From NCBI GenBank assembly GCA_902526085.1, contig CABZJN010000010.1, positions 1 through 37,079 on the forward strand: DNA of 37,079 nt, in the 5' to 3' direction. The DNA is from an uncultured Pelagibacteraceae bacterium (lineage in GTDB: Bacteria > Pseudomonadota > Alphaproteobacteria > Pelagibacterales > Pelagibacteraceae). This document shows positions 16,638 to 23,990 of the stretch, one piece after another (positions within the stretch are counted from its first letter, which is position 1; every line of letters begins with the position of its first letter). The notes under the pieces are model-generated. The model made no database searches. It was given only the letters and a program-made list of their open reading frames with translations, and had not been told where the DNA came from. The position numbers and the translations under genes were made by a program.

Positions 16638-17591
16638 TTAATTGACTTTATTTTTGCAATTTCCTGTTTTAAAGTACTCATCTAAGTTATCTATTGCTAA
16701 ATTAGCCATTGCTGTTCTAGTTTCCTTAGTTGCACTACCTAAATGTGGAAGAATAAACGCGCTTTTATGCCTATAATAACCTTTGTTTAAATTTGGCTCA
16801 TTTTTGTAGACATCTAATCCAACTGCATAAACTTTTCTTCTATCAAGAGCATCAACCATTGCCTCGTCCTCTATTATATCGCCCCTTGCAACATTAGTTA
16901 CAATTGCTCCTTTGGGCAAATATTCTATTGTATCTTTGTTTATCATGTTAATTGTCTCTTTCGATGCTGGACAGCAAACAGATAATACATCTGATACAGA
17001 CAAAAGGTCTTTTAAATTATCATGATAAATTGCACCTTGTTCTTTTTCCTCACTAAGTTTTGATCTGTTATGATAATGGATTATCATTCCAAGAGATTTA
17101 GCAACTTTCGCAATTTTTTGTCCTATTCTTCCCATTCCCAAAATACCTAACCTTGTACCCGTTAATTGTTTTCCAATTAATAAATCTGCTGACCAAACCC
17201 ATCCACCTTCTCTAGCTCTTTCAATTCCCTCAGAAGCTCTTCTGCAAGCACCAAGAATTAACAGAACTCCTATTTCTGCTGTTGCATCAGTTAAAACATC
17301 TGGAGTATTAGTTACAGCTATTCCCCTTTTTTTTGCAGCCTCTAAATCAATATTTCCAAATCCAACTGCAAAGTTAGAAAGTATTTTGACTGAAACTGGT
17401 AATTGATTGATGGTCTCAGCATCAAGCTTGTCTGTTAAAGCTGATAGTATTCCATCACATCCTTCACTCATTTCAACTAATTTTTTTTGTGAATATAGCT
17501 CATCATTAAGATTTAAATTTACATCAAAGATTTCTTTTGCTTTATCCTCACAAGATCTTAGCAATCTTCTGGTCACCAATATTTTTTTCAT
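16638..17591 (-). CDS. D-2-hydroxyacid dehydrogenase (glyoxylate/hydroxypyruvate reductase type)
   Basis: NAD(P)-dependent dehydrogenase of the D-isomer-specific family. Residues 70-110 carry LSNFAVGFGNIDLEAAKKRG and TNTPDVLTDATAE, typical of the GyaR/GRHPR group that reduces glyoxylate or hydroxypyruvate. The Rossmann motif GILGMGRIGQ is near 149-158. Catalytic residues can be seen as Arg in NVARGDIIED, Glu in LDVYKNEP, and His in LPHLGSATKETR. Length 317 is normal. It is 104 bases upstream of dctP and 8 bases downstream of the FAD oxidase, so it belongs with the latter. Role inferred: glyoxylate to glycolate, or hydroxypyruvate to glycerate. Confidence 0.9.
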   Translation of the reverse strand: MKKILVTRRLLRSCEDKAKEIFDVNLNLNDELYSQKKLVEMSEGCDGILSALTDKLDAETINQLPVSVKILSNFAVGFGNIDLEAAKKRGIAVTNTPDVLTDATAEIGVLLILGACRRASEGIERAREGGWVWSADLLIGKQLTGTRLGILGMGRIGQKIAKVAKSLGMIIHYHNRSKLSEEKEQGAIYHDNLKDLLSVSDVLSVCCPASKETINMINKDTIEYLPKGAIVTNVARGDIIEDEAMVDALDRRKVYAVGLDVYKNEPNLNKGYYRHKSAFILPHLGSATKETRTAMANLAIDNLDEYFKTGNCKNKVN

Positions 17592-17599
17592 TAAGTAAA

Positions 17600-18973
17600 T
17601 TAATTTAAATCAAAAATTTTACCAGGATTCATTATGTTGTTTACATCTATTGATCGTTTAATAGATTTCATAACTGGCACATTATCTGGATGTTCTCTGA
17701 GTAAGTAATGTTTTTTTTGAAGTCCTATACCATGTTCTCCAGTAATAGTTCCTTCAAGTTCAAGTGCTTTATTGATTAAATCATCACTATACTGTCTTAT
17801 TCTTTTTTGTTTATCCTCATCATCTGGATCATAAAGAACTATAGAATGAAAATTTCCATCACCAACATGACCTACCATTGGAGCAGTTAGACCCAACTTT
17901 TGAACTTCTTTTTCTGCCCAAGAAATGCACTCAACTAATCTTGAAATTGGTACACAAACATCTGTAGAATAAACTTTCATATCATTTCCTAAAGCTTTTA
18001 CAGAATAGTAAACGTCATGTCGTGCTTTCCATAATTTTTTTTGCTCCTCAGGAGATGATGCCCATTGAAAATCACTCCCACCATTACTTTTTGAAATTTC
18101 TTCTACAATTCCAATATTTTCATTATTTGATGCTTCACTACCATGAAATTCAAAAAATAGAGTAGGTGATGCTTTTATATTTTCTAATTTAGAATATTTA
18201 ATACTTATTTCCATTTGATCTTTATTAAGCATTTCAATTCTTGCAATAGGAACCCCGTACTGAATAACTTCTTGTGATGCTTTAACTGCAGAGTCCAAAT
18301 CTGGAAAATAACATACTGCACTCATTATACTTTCAGGTATTGGTGATAATCTTAATTGTACTTCAGTAATTATTCCAAGCGTTCCCTCTGAACCTATAAA
18401 TAAATTTGTGAGATTATATCCAGCAGAAGTTTTTTTTGTTCTAGCTCCTGTTTTAATAATATCTCCATTTGGAAGAACAACTGTCAGACCTGAAATTACA
18501 GTTCTCATAGTTCCATATTTCACAGCCATTGTACCTGAAGCTGATGTTGCTGCCATTCCACCAAGAGCAGCATCGGCACCTGGATCAATTGGAAAGAAAA
18601 CTCCATCTTCTCTTAAGTATTCATTTAATTGTTTTCTTGTTACATTTGCTTGAACCCTACAATCAAAGTCTTCAGCATTTACACTTAAAACCTTATTCAT
18701 TTTTTCTAAAGAAATTGTTATTCCGTTTTGATTTCCAACAACATGGCCTTCTAAAGAAGTTCCAGTACCAAAAGGAACAACTGGAATTTTGTGTTCGTTA
18801 CATAATTTTAATAATTGTGAAACTTCCTCATTTGTTTCGGGAAATACTACAGCCTTTGAAAGAATTGGATCATACGTGTCTTCACCTCTTGCATAATTTG
18901 CTCGCGTGGACTCTGAGGTTGAAAATCTTCCGTTAAAGATTTTTTTCAATTCTGTTTGTACAATTTCATTCAT
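17600..18973 (-). CDS. glcD: FAD-linked glycolate/D-lactate oxidase (GlcD/LDHD family)
   Basis: Flavoprotein of the vanillyl-alcohol-oxidase fold oxidising D-2-hydroxyacids such as glycolate or D-lactate, passing electrons to the respiratory chain. The FAD_binding_4 domain covers about residues 35-215 (FPETNEEVSQLLKLC, PVVPFGTGTSLEGHV, PGADAALGGMAATSASGT, LFIGSEGTLGIITE). The C-terminal oxidase domain has VGHVGDGNFHSIV and GTITGEHGIGLQKK, containing the metal/substrate-binding histidines. The frame can be extended two codons to a TTG at 18979, but ATG 18973 is preferred. GlcE and GlcF are not adjacent, which points to a stand-alone LDHD-like enzyme or to partners elsewhere. The substrate is not decided by sequence. 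Confidence 0.88.
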   Translation of the reverse strand: MNEIVQTELKKIFNGRFSTSESTRANYARGEDTYDPILSKAVVFPETNEEVSQLLKLCNEHKIPVVPFGTGTSLEGHVVGNQNGITISLEKMNKVLSVNAEDFDCRVQANVTRKQLNEYLREDGVFFPIDPGADAALGGMAATSASGTMAVKYGTMRTVISGLTVVLPNGDIIKTGARTKKTSAGYNLTNLFIGSEGTLGIITEVQLRLSPIPESIMSAVCYFPDLDSAVKASQEVIQYGVPIARIEMLNKDQMEISIKYSKLENIKASPTLFFEFHGSEASNNENIGIVEEISKSNGGSDFQWASSPEEQKKLWKARHDVYYSVKALGNDMKVYSTDVCVPISRLVECISWAEKEVQKLGLTAPMVGHVGDGNFHSIVLYDPDDEDKQKRIRQYSDDLINKALELEGTITGEHGIGLQKKHYLLREHPDNVPVMKSIKRSIDVNNIMNPGKIFDLN

Positions 18974-19010
18974 AAGCAAATATTACAAAAAAATCTTTTA
19001 AAAATACAGC

Positions 19011-20177
19011 CTATTTAGAAAGCATCTTGCCTATGTTTTCTAAGGCCTGCTGTATGTTATCTCTAGATGCGGCAAAACTAAATCTTACGTAGTCTTGGCA
19101 AGTTTGTCCAAATGCTGTTCCAGGTACTATTGCAACACCAGCTTCATGCATTGCCTTTTTACAAAATTCTGCTCCTGTCATTCCAGTACCTTTAACATTT
19201 GGAAATGCATAAAAAGCTCCACCTGGAAGACTGCATTCTATTCCTGGTAAATCATTTAGACCTTTATGAATTAAATTTCTTCTTAAAGTAAACTTATCTA
19301 ACATATCTTTAATTGAATCATCTGGTCCATCTAATGCAGCTATACCAGCAAATTGTGCTGCTGCATTTACACAGGATACACTGTTGATTAATAATTTATT
19401 CACATGTTCAACTAGTTCTTTCGGCCAAAAACTCCAACCTAATCTCCATCCAGTCATTGAATATGCTTTACTCCAACCTTCTAATACAATTAACCTATCT
19501 CTTAAATTTTCATAATGAAAAAAAGATGGCATTTCTTTATAGTCAAAAATTTGTCTACTATAGATTTCATCGCTTAAGATCGTAACATGTGGATGTTTTT
19601 CTAATTCTTTAGCAAAATAATCTATGACTGGTTTTTCAACAAAACTTCCTGTTGGGTTATTTGGGTTAATTAAAATTAACAATCTAGTTTTATCAGTAAT
19701 TAGAGATAATATTTTGTCTGGATCAAATTTAAGATCTTTGTCTTCAGTAAGATCATATGGAACAGGTGTTGAGCCAGTATAATTTATCATTGACTCATAA
19801 ATTGGGAAAGCAGGTGTAGGATGAATTATTTCTGCCCCTTGTTCACCAAAACATTGAATTGCATAACTCATTGTAGGTTTACCACCTGGCATAATCAAAA
19901 TTCTTTCAGCATCAATATCTGCATTATATCGTTTTTTAATCCATCTTGTTACAGCCTCTCTACATTCTGGAATTCCGTTAGACATAACATATCCATGATG
20001 ACCATCGTCTAAAGCTTTTTTTGCAGCTTCAACTACGTGTTTTGGTGTTTTAAAATCTGGTTGACCTAATCCCAAATGTATCATTGGGTGACCCTTTGCT
20101 TCTAATGCTTTAGCTTCAGCTAGTACACTGAATGCTGACTCTGTTCCTAAGTTTTCTAAATTTTTTGCTAGTATCAT
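19011..20177 (-). CDS. PLP-dependent class I/II aminotransferase
   Basis: Fold-type I aminotransferase, 388 residues. The substrate-binding N-terminus reads IHLGLGQPDFKTPKHVV, the phosphate-binding part includes MPGGKPTMSYAIQ, then INPNNPTGSFVEKPV with the conserved Asn, LSDEIYSRQIFD with the Asp that pairs with the pyridine nitrogen, the Schiff-base Lys in EGWSKAYSMTGWRLGW, and VRFSFAASRDNI with the carboxylate-binding Arg. This is the AspC/alanine-type subgroup, so specificity is open. Between a glycolate-type oxidase and two hydroxyacid oxidases, it could transaminate the resulting oxoacid (glyoxylate to glycine, or pyruvate to alanine). The 37- and 65-base gaps on either side show no clear terminator. 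Confidence 0.9.
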   Translation of the reverse strand: MILAKNLENLGTESAFSVLAEAKALEAKGHPMIHLGLGQPDFKTPKHVVEAAKKALDDGHHGYVMSNGIPECREAVTRWIKKRYNADIDAERILIMPGGKPTMSYAIQCFGEQGAEIIHPTPAFPIYESMINYTGSTPVPYDLTEDKDLKFDPDKILSLITDKTRLLILINPNNPTGSFVEKPVIDYFAKELEKHPHVTILSDEIYSRQIFDYKEMPSFFHYENLRDRLIVLEGWSKAYSMTGWRLGWSFWPKELVEHVNKLLINSVSCVNAAAQFAGIAALDGPDDSIKDMLDKFTLRRNLIHKGLNDLPGIECSLPGGAFYAFPNVKGTGMTGAEFCKKAMHEAGVAIVPGTAFGQTCQDYVRFSFAASRDNIQQALENIGKMLSK

Positions 20178-20242
20178 AATTTTATTTTTTAAAGTGAGAA
20201 AACTAACTGAAAAGGTTAACTATGTCTATTAATTAAAATTTT

Positions 20243-21394
20243 TTATCTTCTATAAATAATTTTGGACTCATCTAAGTCTCTTATACTTTTGCATCCCATC
20301 AATATCATGTTACGTCTTATTTCATCATGCATATTTTGCAGTAATCTTTCTACTCCTTGTTGGCCACCAGCCCCTAAACTAAACAAAAAAGCTTTACCAA
20401 AACTACAAGCTGTCGCACCTGCTGCTAACGCTTTAAGAACATGTGTTCCTCTTCGAACTCCACCATCTAAAATTACCTCTAATTTATCTCCTACAGCATC
20501 TCTAATAGCTTTTACTTGATCAAAAGGAGATCTAGACCCATCAAGTTGTCTTCCACCATGATTTGATATCATTATCGCAGTACATCCAATATCTATTGCT
20601 TTTTTAGCATCATCAACTGACATAACTCCTTTAAGTGCAATTGGGCCGTCCCATTTTTTTATACAATACTCTGCATCTTTCCAATTCATAGCGGGATCAT
20701 ACTGTTCATTTATATATCCCATAACAGACTGAGCAATATTCGTACCTTTATCAACTTTATCTTTAAGATTTGCTAATTCAAATTTCTTATGTGTAAAATA
20801 GTTAAAGACCCATTGAGGTCTCATAGCAAAACTCATTAAACTATCTAAAGTAAATTTTGGTGGTGTTGTAAAACCTGTTCTATGATCTCTTTCTCTATTT
20901 CCAGCAACAATAGTATCAACTGTAATACACATTCCGTTGAAGTTTGCTCTTTTGCATCTATCAATTAAGTCATTAGTTATTGATTGATCTTTATGAATAT
21001 ACAATTGGAAAATTTTGGGCCCACTTGAAAGATTTGCAATTTCTTCAATCGTAAAAGAAGCCATAGTAGACATACTATAAATTGTACCAAATTTTTCTGC
21101 AGCACGAGCAGAGGCTTTGTCTCCGTCTGGGTGATATAAACTTTGCATAGCCGTAGGTGATAAAAAAATTGGCATATCTATCTTTGTTCCAAAGACCTCT
21201 GTTTTTAAATTAGGCTCACCAACACTATTTAAAATATTTGGAATTAGATCACAGTCATTAAATGAATCTGTATTTCTATTCATTGTAACTTCATCGTCTG
21301 CTCCTCCATCTATATAATGAAAAATAGGTGCAGGAAGTTTTTTTTTTGCTAACTTTCTAAAGTCATCGAAATTATAGCAATTTCTTAAATTCAT
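20243..21394 (-). CDS. lldD: FMN-dependent alpha-hydroxyacid oxidase/dehydrogenase, tandem copy 2
   Basis: TIM-barrel FMN enzyme oxidising L-2-hydroxyacids (lactate, glycolate). 383 residues. Key positions: HYIDGGADDE with the active-site Tyr (27), FQLYIHKDQ, VDTIVAGNRERD, ALKGVMS, catalytic His279 in SNHGGRQLD, then DGGVRRGTH (Asp310, Arg314) as in the family. At 334 the usual phosphate-contacting Arg of the GRP segment is Lys (FGKAFLF). It follows copy 1 with a one-base TAATG overlap and has exactly the same length. The AKKKLP codons near the 5' end contain an A10 run (plus strand T10 near 21338-21347). Substrate uncertain. Confidence 0.9.
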   Translation of the reverse strand: MNLRNCYNFDDFRKLAKKKLPAPIFHYIDGGADDEVTMNRNTDSFNDCDLIPNILNSVGEPNLKTEVFGTKIDMPIFLSPTAMQSLYHPDGDKASARAAEKFGTIYSMSTMASFTIEEIANLSSGPKIFQLYIHKDQSITNDLIDRCKRANFNGMCITVDTIVAGNRERDHRTGFTTPPKFTLDSLMSFAMRPQWVFNYFTHKKFELANLKDKVDKGTNIAQSVMGYINEQYDPAMNWKDAEYCIKKWDGPIALKGVMSVDDAKKAIDIGCTAIMISNHGGRQLDGSRSPFDQVKAIRDAVGDKLEVILDGGVRRGTHVLKALAAGATACSFGKAFLFSLGAGGQQGVERLLQNMHDEIRRNMILMGCKSIRDLDESKIIYRR

Positions 21395-22545
21395 TATCGT
21401 CTGAATCTTAAATTACTTCTGTTTAGGTCACTGATTTTTGTGCAACCCATCAGCTTCATATCTCGTTGCAGTTCAGTTTTATATTGATTTAGTGCTCTTT
21501 CCACTCCTGCTTGACCTGCAGCTGCTAGCGCATATAAATAAAGTCTTCCACCTGAACAAGCTTTAGCACCTAATGATAATGCTTTTAGCATATGAGTTCC
21601 CCTGTGAATTCCACCTTCACATATAACATCAAGTTTATCGCCAACAGCATCAACAATTTCTGCAAGCTGATCAAAAGGAGACCTGGAGCCATCAAGTTGT
21701 CTCCCTCCATGATTTGAAACCATAATTCCAGTACAACCAATATCTACAGCTTTTTTTGCATCTTCAACACTCATAATACCTTTAAGAGCAAAATGGCCAC
21801 CCCATTGAGAACAAAGTTTTTCAGCATCTTTCCAATTCATAGATTGGTCTAACATAGTAGAAAAATAACTCCCAATTGAAGAGTTAGTACTTGTACCTTC
21901 TTTCACAAAATCTTGGAGGTGCGGTAATTCAAATTTACCTTTAGTCAGATAGTTTATTCCCCACATAGGCTTAGTAGCAAAACTAAACAAACTTGATAAA
22001 GTTAATTTAGGTGGAGATGTAAAACCAGTTCTCAAATCTCTTTCTCGGTTTCCTCCAGTAATAGTATCTACAGTTAAAGCCATTACATCGAATTTTGCTG
22101 CTTTAGCTCTTTCTAAACATGAGTCATTTAAACCTCTATCTTTGTGGAAATAAAATTGAAACATCTTAGGAGTATCAATCATAGCAGAAATTTCCTCTAC
22201 GCTGACTGTAGCCAAAGCTGAAACACCAAACATTGTATTAAATTTTTTAGCTGCCTTTCCAACTGCTCTTTCTCCGTCATAATGAAAAAGTCTTTGTAAT
22301 GCTGTTGGAGCTAGGTAAAAAGGTAAATCCAATTTTTTTCCAAATATTGTTGTTGAAAGATCAACATTTTCAACTCCTCTTAAAACGTTTGGAACTAAAT
22401 CAACGTCATCAAAAGCACTAGTATTTCTGGCATAAGTTATCTCATCGTCTGCTGCACCATCAATGTAATGAAAAATTGGAGAAGGTAAATTTTTTTTAGC
22501 TAATTTTCTAAAATCACCAAAGTTATGACAGTCTTTTAAATTCAT
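21394..22545 (-). CDS. lldD: FMN-dependent alpha-hydroxyacid oxidase/dehydrogenase, tandem copy 1
   Basis: Paralogue of the following gene, also 383 residues with no obvious indel between them. It shares HYIDGAADDE, FQFYFHKDR, VDTITGGNRERD, ALKGIMS and catalytic His279 in SNHGGRQLDGSRSPFDQ. It differs at FMN-contacting positions: the family DGG(V/I)R reads EGGIH here (Glu310, His314), while the phosphate-binding Arg334 (GGRLYLY) is kept. Copy 2 shows the opposite pattern. The start is only 5 bases from the stop of the PagL-like gene, so it is probably transcribed from the ccm operon as well as from any internal promoter. Confidence 0.9.
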   Translation of the reverse strand: MNLKDCHNFGDFRKLAKKNLPSPIFHYIDGAADDEITYARNTSAFDDVDLVPNVLRGVENVDLSTTIFGKKLDLPFYLAPTALQRLFHYDGERAVGKAAKKFNTMFGVSALATVSVEEISAMIDTPKMFQFYFHKDRGLNDSCLERAKAAKFDVMALTVDTITGGNRERDLRTGFTSPPKLTLSSLFSFATKPMWGINYLTKGKFELPHLQDFVKEGTSTNSSIGSYFSTMLDQSMNWKDAEKLCSQWGGHFALKGIMSVEDAKKAVDIGCTGIMVSNHGGRQLDGSRSPFDQLAEIVDAVGDKLDVICEGGIHRGTHMLKALSLGAKACSGGRLYLYALAAAGQAGVERALNQYKTELQRDMKLMGCTKISDLNRSNLRFRR

Positions 22546-22550
22546 ATGCG

Positions 22551-23102
22551 TTAAAAATTTTTTTTAAAGTTTATTAATATTGAGTCGCTACCAGGATTAG
22601 TATCTCCAATATCTGCATTTGAAATGTGGTTATATGTTACACCAAATAATGAACCGTTAGAAAAACTACGATTTAATTCTATCTCACTTTTAAACTCAAT
22701 TGGAAATCCCATATCTTTACCAGCGTCAAATGCTTCGTAAAGACCAACACTGAAACTTGGCACAAGTGAAAGATTTTTTGATAAGTTTAAAGTTTTTTGA
22801 AGCCCAGTTGATAGATAAATTGCTTGCTCTTCTCGGTCTTGAACTTCTTTACCTTTGCTGAAATAATTTTTTTTATCTGTAAAGCCAGTAAATTCGTAGA
22901 TTTGTGTAAGTTCTCCAAGATTTAATATGTTAAAATTTTTGTTTAAAACTTTTTTTATATTTAGAGCTAACCCGCCAGTCTCGTGTTTAAAATCCCAAAG
23001 CCCTATCTTGAAGTATAACTGATCATTAGCGTTTGAAGTAGTTGATAAAAAAGACGATATTAAAAAAATTTTGAGGACAATTCGCATAACTATGTTTTGC
23101 AT
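22551..23102 (-). CDS. PagL-like outer-membrane lipid A deacylase family protein
   Basis: Small exported beta-barrel candidate. A signal peptide ends near SNA (residues about 15-25, depending on start). Alternating hydrophobic/polar strands follow and the C-terminus ends in Phe (LINFKKNF), as outer-membrane barrels do. The tail YNHISNADIGDTNPGSDS matches the PagL active-site region, with His and Ser in HIS. The third residue, Glu in PagL, is Asp here, so activity is uncertain. The frame allows GTG 23105, ATG 23102 or ATG 23087; 23102, two bases after the ccmH stop, is chosen, and 23087 gives the neatest signal peptide. The lipid A 3-O-deacylase function is inferred. Confidence 0.72.
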   Translation of the reverse strand: MQNIVMRIVLKIFLISSFLSTTSNANDQLYFKIGLWDFKHETGGLALNIKKVLNKNFNILNLGELTQIYEFTGFTDKKNYFSKGKEVQDREEQAIYLSTGLQKTLNLSKNLSLVPSFSVGLYEAFDAGKDMGFPIEFKSEIELNRSFSNGSLFGVTYNHISNADIGDTNPGSDSILINFKKNF

Positions 23103-23104
23103 CA

Positions 23105-23467
23105 CTACTTTATAGATACTTTTTTAATAATTAAAAGACCACCAAAAACAAATAAAATCAAAGGTAATACCCAAAGCAAAACTGTGTTTTTGCTAATTTC
23201 TGGATCATAAACTATCCACTCTCCATATTTACTCTTAAGAAAATCATAAATCTGCTCATCGTTTTTACCTTCATCGATTTTATTTTGAATTAAAATTTTC
23301 ATACTTAAAGCAAAATCAGATTGAGAGTCATAAACTGATTGTCCTTGACAAATTAAGCATCTCAAATTTTTTGAAATTTGATCAACTTTTTCAGAATTAG
23401 CTCCATATGAAAGATTAAAAAAACTAATTAAGTAAAATATTATAAGTACTAAAATTTTAATTTTCAT
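23105..23467 (-). CDS. ccmH: Cytochrome c maturation protein CcmH (Ccl2)
   Basis: Membrane-anchored thiol-disulfide protein that reduces apocytochrome c haem-binding cysteines and works with CcmF. 120 residues: signal/anchor helix at 1-21, the invariant LRCLICQGQSV motif (RCxxCQ) near 36-46, a three-helix domain including KYGEWIVYDP, and a C-terminal membrane helix (VLLWVLPLILFVFGGLLII). CcmI-like sequence is not fused and not adjacent. The start overlaps the ccmG stop by 11 bases and the downstream gene begins 2 bases after its stop. Confidence 0.95.
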   Translation of the reverse strand: MKIKILVLIIFYLISFFNLSYGANSEKVDQISKNLRCLICQGQSVYDSQSDFALSMKILIQNKIDEGKNDEQIYDFLKSKYGEWIVYDPEISKNTVLLWVLPLILFVFGGLLIIKKVSIK

Positions 23468-23990
23468 TTTTTATTATCATTTTAAGTTCAGTAAGTTTTT
23501 CATCATCTAGTGGACCTATATATTTTTTTAAAATAGTTTTAGACTTATTGTGAATTAGAATTGTTTCGGGCACACCATATGCACCTAGCTCAATTGAATT
23601 AACTCCAGAAGGATCAACTACAATTTTAGAATAAGGATTACCCAATTCTTTAATAAATTTTTTTGCATTAATCTCATTATCTTTATAATTAATTCCTATT
23701 ATGTTTAATTTGTCCAATGATTTTAAGTTAAGTAGAAAAGAATGCTCATCTCTACAAGGTAGACACCATGAAGCCCAAATATTAATTATTGAAAAATCTT
23801 TCTCATTAATCAATTCATACAATGTAGACTCTTCATCAGAGTAAAGAAACTTTGCCTTAAAGTTAAAATCAATTTTACTTGAATTTAAATTAGGTGAATA
23901 ATTATTTGTTTTATTTAGCCCTTTAAGAAGAATAAAAAAACTTACAATAACTAAAAAAACTACTGAGATTAGCTTAATATTTTTAACCAT
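23457..23990 (-). CDS. ccmG: Thiol:disulfide interchange protein CcmG/DsbE
   Basis: Periplasmic membrane-tethered thioredoxin-fold protein that donates reductant in cytochrome c biogenesis. One N-terminal anchor helix (residues 7-24), then the redox motif ASWCLPCRDEHSF (CxxC) and the cis-Pro loop GAYGVPETILI, both diagnostic. 177 residues is normal. Its ATG lies inside the end of ccmF (8-base overlap), immediately after an A9 run on the coding strand. If that run were read one base short, ccmF would continue in the ccmG frame. Confidence 0.95.
   Translation of the reverse strand: MVKNIKLISVVFLVIVSFFILLKGLNKTNNYSPNLNSSKIDFNFKAKFLYSDEESTLYELINEKDFSIINIWASWCLPCRDEHSFLLNLKSLDKLNIIGINYKDNEINAKKFIKELGNPYSKIVVDPSGVNSIELGAYGVPETILIHNKSKTILKKYIGPLDDEKLTELKMIIKNEN

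Noticed and set aside
18974..18979. TTG start for the GlcD-type gene
   Set aside because: An ATG two codons downstream gives a normal start with no loss of conserved sequence.
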